Shown here: positions 8,135-18,128 of the stretch, in pieces
How the letters are laid out: each line of letters starts with the position of its first letter
Position numbering within the stretch: position 1 is the stretch's first letter
From: Usnea hakonensis
Lineage: Eukaryota > Ascomycota > Lecanoromycetes > Lecanorales > Parmeliaceae
Length of the DNA: 28,826 nt
Assembly: GCA_013423325.1 (NCBI GenBank)
Contig: BLJB01000320.1
Coordinates: 4,849-33,674, forward strand
Reading direction: 5' to 3'
Translations under genes and position numbers: made by a program
The notes under the pieces: generated by a model
What the model saw: only the letters and a program-made list of their open reading frames with translations
What the model was told of the DNA's origin: nothing
Database searches by the model: none

Positions 8135-10729
8135 TCATCTCCTAGTTGCCTTTTTCCAAGCTCTCAAAATAATATTCCCCAACGACAAAACCTCCTTCTT
8201 CACCCCGCCATTTCCAATAATCTCAGCCGGCTCATCCACCTTCGTACTCAATCCCGCGTACCCACTACTCGCCGCTATATTCACCGGACACGTTCCCGTT
8301 TTGAACTCAATCGTCTTCCCGTTGAAACTCCCGCTGCGGTGTTCACTTTGATAATTCTGGCACCGACCAGGTGAGCACCCTTTCCCGTGGTTGTTGCAGA
8401 CTTTTCTCGTGGTAGGGACGCGCACCGAGCCACCGGAGTTGGAAGATTCCGTGAACTTGGCGAGTTCAAGGTTCGGAGGGAGGAAATTGGTGAATTGGTT
8501 GGAGGTGCCGTAGGTTAGGGAGGCATTGTAGTCGGACGTTGGTGAGGAAGGGGGAGGAGGGGTAGCTGTCAAGCCCGTCACGCTGGTGTAGGCGAAGCCG
8601 GTGGATCCTTTGACGCAGAGCGAGAAAGGGTCGTCGATGGCGCGGACAGCGTACCGCCAAAGTTGGCTATAGTTGGACCAGGTGTCCACCGTATAGAATA
8701 TGCGGCAGTCGGCCGCGTCGTAGAGAAATTGTACGGGCGTGCCATCCATTTCGAAATCTTCGCGACGGATCTGATCGCGGAGGTTTACGCCCAGAAACTC
8801 AATCCACGTGTCGACTGTTCTGTTTGGAAGCAAGTAGTTCGTCGTGGCGTTCAAGATCTCAGCGACGGAGATATCGTCGTCAATATTCTGGGCGACGTAG
8901 ATCTGCGCACCGCGCGTTCCGCTGGCGATTTGCATAGGTCCAGGGGAAGGCCGACCGCCAACGGCGACGGCCTTCACGCCCGCTTCATGGTGCATCATTT
9001 CAACAAAGACGGCGCAGGCAGAGGAGCAGAGACCATCGGTCAGAAGGATAATGTCTTTTGGGTCGTAGAGCTGTGGCGAGCTGGCGGGGACGGAGGCACC
9101 ATAGATATTAATACCGAGGGTTTGATTGTCAAAAAGAGTATTGGATATATTTTCACGTTGAACAGTGGTGTAGAAGTCGCCGTTGAAGGGGTGTCGGCCG
9201 AAGAACTGGGCCCAGGAGGTGAAATTTTGGTTTGTTTCAACGTCGATGCGGTCAGTAGAGACGAATTCGCTACCAGATAGTGCGTCATAGGCGCTACTAT
9301 TTGGGGATTGTCCATCTTGATAGTAGGTAGTAAACGTATTGCCGATAACATCGGCAAAAGGTTGGGCGCGGAGCCTGCTACCGCGGAAAGTATCATTTGA
9401 AGGGAAGAAGTGCTTGAAGGTGTCGACGGCTAGAAGCGTGTCACCGCCTAGATTCTGTTGTAAGTCGATCAACACTTTTGACATTCCGGCAGCATGAGCG
9501 GCATCAAGAAAGGTCTGGACGGTGTCTGAAAAGGTCTGGATATCATCACCTTGCATGTCGAAAGTGGGGATACTAAGTATAGCCGTTGATATGTCTTTGA
9601 GGAAATAACCAGTCAAAAACCCGCTACCGGATGGATATAGATTGGGTTGGAAAATGTCTGTAGTATTCGGATATGCAGAGTCAGGAAACGAAGTGATGGA
9701 AGGCGTAGCCTCGCTCGAGCTTGTACTGGTTGGGCTGGAGCTCGTCGAAGTCGCCGCCGCGGCCGCAGAAGTTGAGGATGCAGCGGAAGAATTGTCTGAA
9801 GTAGCACAGAGATCGGGAGCATCTGGATCATATGAGGCAGGATAGAAGCCGAGTACAAAAAAATTGTAAAAGTCTCCTCCCGTAGAGAGAGGTCCGGTTG
9901 GGCCTGGGCTATTATAAATTGCTTGCCACGATACTGGATCAAGCTTGGTGCCGTTTTCAAAGCCAAGGGCAATACTATCGCCAGGAAAGAATTCCACATA
10001 TGCTTCGAGAATGCTGTAATCATCCTGAACGTATGCCGCCCAGCTGGCCATCAGATCGTTCCAATCCGCGTTCGGCTCCACATTGCCCACCGAGTTTGCG
10101 GCCGCAAACTGTGAGAGATAATCGGTGACATTTTGATCATTAATAGTCGTGATAGCTGAGGCGGTGAAAGTCGAGTCTGACTGCTGAAGCGAAATATCGT
10201 CCACTACATATAACTTTGGAATCTGAAGGCCATCGTCGGACAAGGATACAATAGAGTAAGGGCTCAAAAAGGTAAAAGCATCAAGAATTCCTGATTGAAG
10301 CTGAAAGTGCGCGTCATGAGCCGAGTAGACGAGATTCTGCAGGGTTGCCTCGAAAGCATATTGGTTGGCAAAGAGGGCGTTGTTGATGTCATTCTGAATG
10401 CGCTGGAGGCCTGCTTGAATATCAATGGCAGGCTGTTGATAGCTCGAAGGCGGGTTTTTCAAAAAAGCCAAGGTGGACTGGAACTGGATGGTGTCATTGT
10501 AGTATCTGATGAAATTGGTGGCGACGGCGGGGTCGAATGGAACGCTGTTCAGGCAATCATAGGCTTGTCTGGCGGTAAAGGAGTCGTTGCAAGAGTTGAC
10601 GATATCGCCGCATATGGTGGACTGAGGCGGGGAGGAAGTCGTGGTCGTGTCTGGTGCAGGTGCAGGTGTAGCGAAGGTGATGGTCAAGGGCAGAAGGTGG
10701 TGGAAGAGTAAAGCGAAGGTAAGACGCAT
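8135..10729 (-). CDS. Secreted S41-family serine peptidase
   Basis: An 864-residue single-exon protein. The N-terminus (MRLTFALLFHHLLPLTITFA) is a clear signal peptide, so it is secreted or vacuolar. A cysteine-containing N-terminal region is followed by a Ser/Ala/Thr-rich linker (about 313-345), which is probably O-glycosylated. The S41 peptidase fold then runs from about 365 to 610. It includes the IDLQQNLGGD strand (421-430) and the LTDGLCSSACAVF segment with the presumed nucleophile Ser569 or Ser570. Many N-x-S/T sites suggest N-glycosylation. After a Pro-rich stretch (723-730) the tail holds a Cys cluster, CNNHGKGCSPGRC (778-790). The nearest known group is the secreted fungal S41 peptidases, some of which process RiPP precursors in ustiloxin/phomopsin-type clusters. 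No RiPP precursor or tailoring gene is visible here, so that role is not claimed. The start is the first ATG, before the signal peptide. Confidence 0.9.
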   Translation of the reverse strand: MRLTFALLFHHLLPLTITFATPAPAPDTTTTSSPPQSTICGDIVNSCNDSFTARQAYDCLNSVPFDPAVATNFIRYYNDTIQFQSTLAFLKNPPSSYQQPAIDIQAGLQRIQNDINNALFANQYAFEATLQNLVYSAHDAHFQLQSGILDAFTFLSPYSIVSLSDDGLQIPKLYVVDDISLQQSDSTFTASAITTINDQNVTDYLSQFAAANSVGNVEPNADWNDLMASWAAYVQDDYSILEAYVEFFPGDSIALGFENGTKLDPVSWQAIYNSPGPTGPLSTGGDFYNFFVLGFYPASYDPDAPDLCATSDNSSAASSTSAAAAATSTSSSPTSTSSSEATPSITSFPDSAYPNTTDIFQPNLYPSGSGFLTGYFLKDISTAILSIPTFDMQGDDIQTFSDTVQTFLDAAHAAGMSKVLIDLQQNLGGDTLLAVDTFKHFFPSNDTFRGSRLRAQPFADVIGNTFTTYYQDGQSPNSSAYDALSGSEFVSTDRIDVETNQNFTSWAQFFGRHPFNGDFYTTVQRENISNTLFDNQTLGINIYGASVPASSPQLYDPKDIILLTDGLCSSACAVFVEMMHHEAGVKAVAVGGRPSPGPMQIASGTRGAQIYVAQNIDDDISVAEILNATTNYLLPNRTVDTWIEFLGVNLRDQIRREDFEMDGTPVQFLYDAADCRIFYTVDTWSNYSQLWRYAVRAIDDPFSLCVKGSTGFAYTSVTGLTATPPPPSSPTSDYNASLTYGTSNQFTNFLPPNLELAKFTESSNSGGSVRVPTTRKVCNNHGKGCSPGRCQNYQSEHRSGSFNGKTIEFKTGTCPVNIAASSGYAGLSTKVDEPAEIIGNGGVKKEVLSLGNIILRAWKKATRR

Positions 10730-11449
10730 GTTGTAAATACGTAAATATCTTACCGTACCTTAATTTACCTTAGCTCGGTATTATAAGATATGAATCTACG
10801 CACAAGGAATTGAAAGGAAAGCTAATGTATATACAATTCGATTACGACAAACAGAAGCCAAAGAAGCCAAAAAAGAAAAAAGAAAAACGGAAAAAGTCCA
10901 AGGTCAGTTTTATATCTTGTCCTCATACGTGTCAATTATAACTTGTAGCCTTGTGCGGCTGGAGGTCATTCAGTGGGAGAAAGTGGGAGATTGTGGGTCG
11001 GTGCGCCTGGATTGTTCCTCGGCCGCAAGGCGTACAAGAGTGGAGTACTCCGTAATAATGACTCGACCTCTCAGATGGCAAGACGTGATGAAATTCTCTT
11101 GCTTTCATGCATCCTCACGTCAGCCCACTTCTGCCTAACTGCAAGCATACCATGCTGCAGAATAATCTCATGCATCAGTCCCGACATCATTGGCTCGCCC
11201 AATTCCCGGAATCAATCCCGACAAGCCGTCAGACGTCAGCCGCCGAGTACAGCAGCGAGGGAATATTCAATCATAAGCGTCTTTCATATCTATCATCTCT
11301 CATTCTTCTCCTTCCTCATCTTCCTGCTCCTCCTCTTCAGCACATTCGATATACATGAAGAAATAGATACTCAATGACATCACAACTTCCTCCCATCCAG
11401 CCCGGCTAGCATCCTGAGCAATAGTGGATTGGTGATTGCAAAGGCAGCC
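10730..11449. promoter_or_regulatory. Divergent promoter region between S41 peptidase and NACHT receptor
   Basis: The two genes are transcribed away from each other across this 720-bp gap, so it should hold both promoters. On the peptidase side, AAGGTA-type motifs are repeated close to the ATG, and an A/G-only tract lies at about 10846-10893. On the receptor side, a pyrimidine-rich tract (about 11280-11340), typical of fungal transcription start regions, lies 110-170 bp before the start codon. No ORF here looks real. Confidence 0.55.
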
Positions 11450-14400
11450 ATGGCTGATCCGTTAAGCATTACTGCCAGCATCATTGCTGTCTTGCAATTA
11501 ACCAACGAGATTGTCAAGTATTGCTCAGACTACGCCAATGCCCCCAAGGCTATATTGAGCCTGAAAGAGGATGTCCAATCCTCGCAGAAGGTACTCATCC
11601 AGCTCAAGGATCGCTGTAAGAAAGCCCTCCGCGATCAGAAATCTCCTCCCCCTTGGCTCCAAGGCCTCTGGGAGGTCCACCGCCGCCCCCGTCAAGATGG
11701 GTCCTTGGAGTATGAGTATGGAGGATTTCTAGGGAGACTCATGCAGGAAATCGATGAGGCCATGGCTAAGCTCAACCCCAATAAAGACTGGAAGAAGACG
11801 GAGACCTACCAGAGGATCACTTGGCATTTCAAAAAAGATACCATTAAAGAGATCCTGGATGCCATTCAAAGGTGTTTTACTGCCATCAATACCATCTTTG
11901 CCCTCAAAGGTGACGAGACGCTTGAGGAAGTGAGAGATCTCGTAAAAGAGAACAACGCGCGCATGGAGAAACAGGAAGAGAAACGAAGAAAGGAGGCAGA
12001 GGAAGCCGAGCGCGAAGAAATAATAAGCTGGCTTTCGCCCTTCTCCTTTATCGCCAAACAGAACGAGCTCTCGACCAAATCCTTTACCCACGTCGGTGAA
12101 TTTCTCTGGTCAAACCAATACTTCCAAGCCTGGGCGGAAGGCCGCCCCTGGTTCCTCTGGTGCACCGGGGACCTCGGTGTGGGCAAAACCGTCCTCTCCT
12201 CAATCCTCGCGCACCATCTGACCCAAGAAAGATCCCAAGCGGCCCCTGCTCCCCTGATCCTCTTCATCTACCTCGACTACAAGTCTTCTAAGATGCAGAC
12301 ATTGGAGTGCCTGGTTGGAAGCCTTTTGCAGCAGCTCCTCCAGCTGAACGAGTCCCTTGCTCTTCCCGAAGAGCTGAAAGTCATGCACAAGGAGGCGAAA
12401 CGGCTAGGCTACCGGCTCAGCAAGTATTACAGCCAAGTGCGCCGCGTGCTGGTAAATGAGCTCAAGCGTTTCGATCGCTTCTACATCATCGTCGACGGGT
12501 TCGACGAGCTGGCGCCTCATGACCGCCCCGAGCTCCTGAAAGAGCTGCGAAACTTGAAACCCGGTAAAGTGAGCCTTTTGCTCACGTCTCGCGAGTTAAG
12601 CGATCGAACGGGTAGCGCCGAGTGCCATCGGTGTCACATGAATGGTTTGAAGCTGTACTTCCATTGCAGGATCTGTGAGGAAGGTCAGTTCGATATTTGC
12701 TATGACTGTAAAGGCAATGGACTCTGGTGCAACGAGAGGGCACATGAGCTCGTGGAGCCATGGAAGGTTGATATTGAGGTGGAGTTTCCGGCCGAGGACA
12801 TTGAGAGGTTTGTCAGATGGGAGATTGATAGTGAAGTCGAGAGTAGCAAACTGGCACTCACGGATGAGCGTGACACGGTTGTTAACCCTATGACGACGCC
12901 ATTGCAAGATCTTTTAAAAAAAGATCCTGGACTCGAGGGGCGAATCATCACCGAAGTGACCGACAAGGCCGCCGGTCGTTTTTTGTACGCGCGACTTTAT
13001 TTGGACGCGATAAAAACCAAAACAAATCCGACAACGCTAAGAAGGGCCCTGAAGACACTCCCCGAGAAAATAGACGACATCTACAAGGATGCCATGCAGC
13101 GGATCCAGCAGCAGGACTCGGAACCTCGTAAGTGCGGGTTCAGGATCTTAGGCATTTTGACCCGCGTGCGGAGACCTTTGGGACTGGAGGAGCTGAAACA
13201 CGCTTTGGCCGTCCTCACGCTTGACGAATTTCTTGGTCAAGAGGGCTACTCCGAGAACGATCTGTTAGAAAGTTTGGAAGAGACTAAGACCATCCTCGGG
13301 TCAACGTCATCTCTTGTAGTCATTGAGGCAAATCGGGTAAGCTTGGTCCATAAGTCGTTGGAGGTATATCTCCGCGAGGGGGCGAACAGCAGCCAATGGC
13401 TCTCGAATGCGGAGTTTGACCTCGCCAAAGCATCCATGCTTTATCTTCAGCTTGTGCTCCCGTCTCAGGACTGCCAAAATGACGACTATGTCTCCAAGAA
13501 TGCCAAATTTGCCTTTCTTTCGTACGCTTCCCAATACTGGGGCGATCACGTCCGCGATGCAAGCCAGAATCTTGAACACGCAAAGGAAGTGCAATTGAAA
13601 GCGTTCCAGTTTCTAAACGACTCACAGCGCTTGAACGCTTGTATGCAAGCGGCCTGGGTTACCAACCCAGGAGCACCTGATACGTGGGATGTATGGAAGG
13701 GCGTCGACCGACTGCATATCTGCGCTTGGTTCGGGCTTCCGTCTGTAATATCTGAAATGGACCCCGAGCCGGGGACGGTGGATAAGGAAGAGCCCAAGTA
13801 CGCGCAAACATCCCTGATGTATGCTTGCCGGAAAGGACACTTTGAAGTTGCAAGGCTATTGCTACAACTAGGTGCTTCGCAGAAGAAAGTCAGCGTACGA
13901 GGGCGAACGGCTCTATTCGAGGCTATATTAGGGCACCATAATCGCAGTAATGCGAAATCGTCCTTGACATTGTCGAGGCATGCTAAAGTGGTCGAACTGC
14001 TAGCAAAAGAGATGCCTGGAGATCTCGACATCAACATGAGACACAGCCAAGAACGCGATCGGACAGCGTTGATGCTTGCTGCGCAAAGGGGCCAGCTTGA
14101 TATGATCGAAATACTGCTCAAACACCAAAGCGTTGGAATCGATATGCAAGATGTAAACGGAATGACTGCCATTGTACTTGCTATAAGAGAAGGTCACCTC
14201 GCCATCGTCCAGCGCCTACTCGAGGCAAAGGCCAATATCGAAATTGTTGATTTCCAAGTCGGTCGCTCACCCCTAAGGTGCGCGGCGGAGAGGGATCGCG
14301 AGGATATCGTAAACCTGCTCTTACGGCACAACGCAGATCCGACCGTGACCGATTGCGAAGGAGGAACCGCCATTCTGCGTACTGTGAATAGAGGGGCTGA

Positions 14401-15496
14401 TAAGGCCTTGGTGGAGATGCTGAATCATGGGCTTGACATTGAGTGCGTTGACGACGATGGGCAGAGCCTTCTGCACGGTGCAGCGCGGAACGGCTATGAC
14501 AAGACCATTGGCATACTGCTGAATGAGGAAATACTGGGCGTTGATGTCAAAGACAAATGGGGCATGACGCCGCTGCATGATGCAAGTCGGTTCGGTAGAG
14601 TAGCAGTAGCGTCTGTGCTTCTTAATTACGGCGCCGATGCTTCGCAAAAAGACCAATTCCAACGAACTCCCTTCGTCATCGCTTGGCAATATGGCCAAAA
14701 AGAAATCACAAACATGCTGACAAGTCACAGCCCTGAAGGCCAACCGCCCATCCGGCTGGACGACGCCAAACTCCCCATCTGGGCCATGGCCCGCCGCGGC
14801 TTGACCGACCTCCTCAGCTCCACTATCAAAACCAGACCCCAGGACCTTCAAATCTTAGAACCGTACTCGGAAAAGTCCTCGCTGCACTGCGCCATCGAAG
14901 CCCGCCAACCCACGATTCTCCAAACCCTCCTGGAATCCCCCCATATCCTCCCCCAAGTCAACCAACGCGACCACTTCGGCCGCAGCCCGCTCCACACGGC
15001 CGCCTTACTCGGTGATAGCCTCGCCTGCCAAGTCCTCCTCTCCGCCGGCGCCGACGTCAACCTCAAGGACCGCTGGGACGATCCCCCGATCGTACTCGCG
15101 CACGCAAACGGACATTTTGACGTCATGCTCCTTTTCATCAAAGCCAACGTCCACGTCACCGCGGCGGCGGATCAGCGGCAACGCAAAATCGACCTCAAGG
15201 ACTTGTTCTTTTTCGCGGTTGAGCAGAAAGACGCGGATGCGGTGGGCCGGCTGATTGGAGAATATGGGGTTGACCGGTCGGTGCAGAGTTCCGAGGGATG
15301 GAGGGCGGTGCAGATTGCGAGGGCGGCGGATGATGAGGCCATGGTTCGGGTGTTGAATGCGGCGCCGACTGTTCTTATGGGGGAGGGGGGGGAAGGAGAG
15401 ATGGATAACGGGGGGGAGGGATATAGGCGGAGAAGAGAGGGGAAGGAGAGGCGGTTTGTTCCGTTTAGAAGCAGGCCGGTGGAGTTGGACGATTGA
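11450..15496 (+). CDS. NACHT-ankyrin STAND receptor with a ZZ-like zinc finger
   Basis: Intronless, 1348 residues. The start is the ATG at 11450, in a strong context (GCAGCCATGG) and opening the family-typical MADPLSITASI; the open frame upstream has no ATG. Order: fungal STAND N-terminal domain (1-150), charged coiled coil (about 158-190), NACHT with P-loop GDLGVGKT (240-247) and Walker B YIIVDGFDE (about 345-353). A ZZ-like zinc finger follows, with ligands likely Cys392, 395, 406, 409, 417, 420, 427 and His432 (core FDICYDC). Then come the winged-helix-like region and roughly a dozen ankyrin repeats (about 780-1300; motifs such as GMTPLHDASRFGR and GRSPLHTAALLGD). The tail is Gly/Arg-rich (YRRRREGKERRF). 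It should act as an NTP-dependent oligomerising sensor, with ankyrins as ligand module; the finger may bind a peptide or a partner. No defect is visible. Confidence 0.93.
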   Translation: MADPLSITASIIAVLQLTNEIVKYCSDYANAPKAILSLKEDVQSSQKVLIQLKDRCKKALRDQKSPPPWLQGLWEVHRRPRQDGSLEYEYGGFLGRLMQEIDEAMAKLNPNKDWKKTETYQRITWHFKKDTIKEILDAIQRCFTAINTIFALKGDETLEEVRDLVKENNARMEKQEEKRRKEAEEAEREEIISWLSPFSFIAKQNELSTKSFTHVGEFLWSNQYFQAWAEGRPWFLWCTGDLGVGKTVLSSILAHHLTQERSQAAPAPLILFIYLDYKSSKMQTLECLVGSLLQQLLQLNESLALPEELKVMHKEAKRLGYRLSKYYSQVRRVLVNELKRFDRFYIIVDGFDELAPHDRPELLKELRNLKPGKVSLLLTSRELSDRTGSAECHRCHMNGLKLYFHCRICEEGQFDICYDCKGNGLWCNERAHELVEPWKVDIEVEFPAEDIERFVRWEIDSEVESSKLALTDERDTVVNPMTTPLQDLLKKDPGLEGRIITEVTDKAAGRFLYARLYLDAIKTKTNPTTLRRALKTLPEKIDDIYKDAMQRIQQQDSEPRKCGFRILGILTRVRRPLGLEELKHALAVLTLDEFLGQEGYSENDLLESLEETKTILGSTSSLVVIEANRVSLVHKSLEVYLREGANSSQWLSNAEFDLAKASMLYLQLVLPSQDCQNDDYVSKNAKFAFLSYASQYWGDHVRDASQNLEHAKEVQLKAFQFLNDSQRLNACMQAAWVTNPGAPDTWDVWKGVDRLHICAWFGLPSVISEMDPEPGTVDKEEPKYAQTSLMYACRKGHFEVARLLLQLGASQKKVSVRGRTALFEAILGHHNRSNAKSSLTLSRHAKVVELLAKEMPGDLDINMRHSQERDRTALMLAAQRGQLDMIEILLKHQSVGIDMQDVNGMTAIVLAIREGHLAIVQRLLEAKANIEIVDFQVGRSPLRCAAERDREDIVNLLLRHNADPTVTDCEGGTAILRTVNRGADKALVEMLNHGLDIECVDDDGQSLLHGAARNGYDKTIGILLNEEILGVDVKDKWGMTPLHDASRFGRVAVASVLLNYGADASQKDQFQRTPFVIAWQYGQKEITNMLTSHSPEGQPPIRLDDAKLPIWAMARRGLTDLLSSTIKTRPQDLQILEPYSEKSSLHCAIEARQPTILQTLLESPHILPQVNQRDHFGRSPLHTAALLGDSLACQVLLSAGADVNLKDRWDDPPIVLAHANGHFDVMLLFIKANVHVTAAADQRQRKIDLKDLFFFAVEQKDADAVGRLIGEYGVDRSVQSSEGWRAVQIARAADDEAMVRVLNAAPTVLMGEGGEGEMDNGGEGYRRRREGKERRFVPFRSRPVELDD

Positions 15497-16044
15497 GTCA
15501 TACCGTGACGGTCGCGGTCTAACCTACAACGTACTTTCTAATACAGTACGATAGAAGCACCACTACAACATACATCTTACACTTACTGTTGAGAATTGAG
15601 GGAGGTCAGAAGAATTATTCTATCTCAGGGGCTTCTCTAGGCTCTAATATATATTGCCTAGGGCGTCGCATAGAAGAACATGCACTAGTCAGGAGAGGTC
15701 TAAGAGCATCCCCTGCATGGTGTCCTGCATAGATCCCTCAGTGGTGTTGCGTCAACTTCAACACTTACACCTTCTTTTGACTCAGTAATCTCAGTCCACC
15801 ATTACTCTGCGCCACCCTCCCACTAGTTGTTGGCCTGCGGCTATGTTGGATGTGGGGGTGGCCGTTCTAGAGCTCCATTGGCGTTTACAGCGATGGCAAA
15901 GAAGAGGACAAAAGGTCAAGAAAATTTCTGACCTGGTACGGTTTAATCAAGAGCATCCTTACCGGCCTTTAAATAGTGGTCTGTACACTCGCTTGACACC
16001 GATCAATTGGGGAGCTGACCAGATGTAGACTTCAACAATCAAAA
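15497..16044. other. Intergenic region, nothing recognised
   Basis: About 550 bp downstream of the ZZ-containing NACHT gene. A short plus frame at 15843-16028 matches nothing I know. It is ordinary mixed-composition DNA with no repeat, RNA or promoter I can defend. Confidence 0.5.
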
Positions 16045-16560
16045 TTATCTCGACCATGTAGTCACGATTACTGACCGAATCGGTGACTTCAAAACAAGCC
16101 TGTCCCTTTCTGCCCTCATTATGGTCACATTTCCACCTGAATATAGCTCTTGATCAAAATCTGCTCTGTACGTGATTTTATTAGATCTCTGTCTGGGTCG
16201 CCTCTGCTCTGCTATATGTAGGTCTTCCTTGCGGTGTCTAGCTCGCCGTAGAAATTTGGTTTCAGCCTCTGAACAAGCTATTCTATCCTCTTCTATGCGA
16301 AATTTGGTATCGTCTCTTTCGTATTATCCCTCCTTGAACACCTTTCTGAGAGCTACAGCATTGCTCCTGGGTTCAATTTTCGTATTGCCCTTACTTTTTC
16401 TCAAATTCTCTGCTGCTGAGACAGCTCTAGCCCTGAAAGCGTCGGCTTGCTCATCTTCGAAGGAGACATGTTTACCAGGCCGGCCGCGGTAACATCTCGA
16501 AGACTCCGCAGAAGCTTGTTTGCCAGCAATGGCCTGGGATTCGGTGGTAATTCGAGGCAT
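16045..16560 (-). pseudogene. Unidentified ORF with one internal stop
   Basis: Read from the ATG at 16560, one frame stays open for 172 codons to the TAA at 16045-16047, except for a single TAA at 16324-16326. The translation has a biased, protein-like composition: a basic RGRPGKHVSFEDEQADAF segment, a conserved-looking SKGNTKIEPRSNAV segment, then a long Glu/Arg-rich helix-forming stretch. It looks like the C-terminal part of a nucleic-acid-binding or transposon protein, but I do not recognise the family. The stop lies in the middle of otherwise continuous coding character, which suggests recent inactivation, or an intron or sequence error. It overlaps no other real gene. Confidence 0.4.
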
Positions 16561-16619
16561 TGCGATACTTCGTGCTTGCGTCCGAGCTTTTTGTCGGCTT
16601 CAAATAATGTCAGTCATGA

Positions 16620-17200
16620 TATATATGGCATCAATGCTCGGGCTTCAACATGGACGAATACGACCTCTGCCTGCAAGAATGCTTGCGGTGTCTCAAACCA
16701 GGCGGCTACCTTGAGTACTTTCTCATGGATTCGGAAATCGTCAACGCCGGATCCCGTGGCACGGCCGTGAGCGTAGAATTCGGCTTCAACCTCAAGACAA
16801 GAGGGTATGACCCCTTGCCCACCAAATCCTTCCTCGGCCGCCTCCGCCGCGCCGGCTTCGACGACATCAAGCGCGCTTGGACATTCTTGCCCATGGGCAC
16901 ACCGACCAAGGAGCAACGCATGCTGCCTGAGACCCCGCCGCCTAATGTCTCCACGTTTGAAGACGGGCTGGGACGAGGAGGGTAGAAGCGGTGCAAGGGC
17001 CTGTGGGCAGCACGGCTGACGCGGCTAACATGGCCGGGTTGGTAGGGAGCTGGGCATGGGAGCAGTGGATGGTGAAGTTGCAAACGGAGATGGGGAAGGA
17101 GAGGTTGCTGGAGGGGGTAGCGGAGGCGCTGGAAGAGGGGAAGTGGACGGGAGCTGGGTGGAGGTGTTTGAGTGGGTGGGCGAGGAAGCCGGTCTTGTGA
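16620..17200 (+). pseudogene. C-terminal half of a SAM-dependent methyltransferase, frameshifted
   Basis: The first part reads LQECLRCLKPGGYLEYFLMD then EFGFNLKTRGYDP and RRAGFDDIKRAWTFLPMGTP. These are the post-motif-II/III strands of fungal class I methyltransferases of the UMTA/LaeA-like kind. The frame hits TAG at 16983-16985. A shift of one base restores the family reading VEAVQGPVGSTADAANMAG, then GSWAWEQWM and GAGWRCLSGWARKP to a stop near 17200. The SAM-binding motif I half is missing upstream, where sequence belongs to an unrelated minus-strand ORF. Codon usage is still GC-rich, so decay is recent. The family call is good; the exact subfamily and substrate are unknown. Confidence 0.75.
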
Positions 17201-18128
17201 TGACTGGCAGTGTAGGGTACTGCGATTTTGGACTTGAACTTTCTTCTCATGGCACCGCTGATCGAGTCTTAATTCTCTTTTTTCATTTCTTTTTCCTTCA
17301 ATCTCTTATAATTGTGTGTCGTGGATTGAGAGGGGAGGATGCTTGATCGGGGTGTTGATTATTGCAAAGTTGTCACTCAATAAATCAAGAAATTATATTC
17401 AAAGACCAACCAACCGACCATCCTCTCCACCAAATCCGACGAGATCTTGATTTCGCTGACGTGACCCTCTCCTTCGCTTGGTCTGTTCTCTCTTTCCTTC
17501 TCTCTTCTTCCCTCTGATGGACTTGGAGGTGGGTGTTAGATAGGCTCTTGACCTATCGTTCTTCTCATCCTATCCTAAATATTTCTCCCTTCTTCTCTTC
17601 TCTTCGGGGTGAGATATGTGTATGTATGACATCTTCAATGACGGGTGCTATACATACATGCGTGTAAAGAGTTTGAAGTAGTCTACGTACGTATCATCAT
17701 CGGTGGATGTAGATCGATTGAGATGCCTTTTTTGAGAGAGAGAGAGAGAGAGGATGAATTGACGGGGAAGGGGGAGGGGGAAAGAGGGGGGGGAGCTGGG
17801 TTTTGTGCATGGAGGTATATTTATTGTGTCGGGTTGAGTCTTGCTTTTTTTCAAGTGTGTGGGGCTGGGACGTTGGTTGTGGTGAGGGGGTGAGGTTAAG
17901 AGCATCGTTGTGGAATTGTCCTGAGAAGTTTGATGTGGTGAGATATGAGGTTGTGATGATGATGATGATGCTGTTTGGACGGGTCAGGATTATACTGAGT
18001 AGTAGGAAATTACGGTCACTATGTTTAAGTACTCCCACGAGCGCGTGTCTTGATAAGAAATTGGATTGAGAAAGCGTTGTAGGTCGGTGTGAAATCTAGT
18101 AGGTCTAAGTTCGCCGCTGATCGACTGG
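17201..18128. other. Gene-free stretch with microsatellites
   Basis: No ORF here has convincing coding character. It contains a (GA)n run (17734-17752), a GAT trinucleotide run (about 17953-17970), G-rich tracts near 17761-17800 and pyrimidine-rich tracts near 17465-17615. It may include the former 3' flank of the methyltransferase remnant. Confidence 0.5.
17734..17752. repeat. (GA)n microsatellite
   Basis: Nineteen bases of uninterrupted GA dinucleotide repeat. Confidence 0.9.

Noticed and set aside
8663..9280. 205-codon plus-strand frame
   Set aside because: It lies entirely inside the S41 peptidase coding sequence on the other strand and resembles no family.
8135..10729. RiPP (ustiloxin-type) biosynthetic cluster
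   Set aside because: Only the S41 peptidase is present; no repeat-bearing precursor, DUF3328 oxidase or tyrosinase is in the window, and the methyltransferase is a broken fragment 6 kb away.
11429..11449. Upstream start of the ZZ-containing receptor at 11429
   Set aside because: That position is TTG, not ATG; the ATG at 11450 has an excellent context and begins the family-typical N-terminus.
13546..14172. 208-codon minus-strand frame
   Set aside because: Antisense shadow of the ankyrin region of the NACHT receptor; Ser/Cys-rich with no domain.
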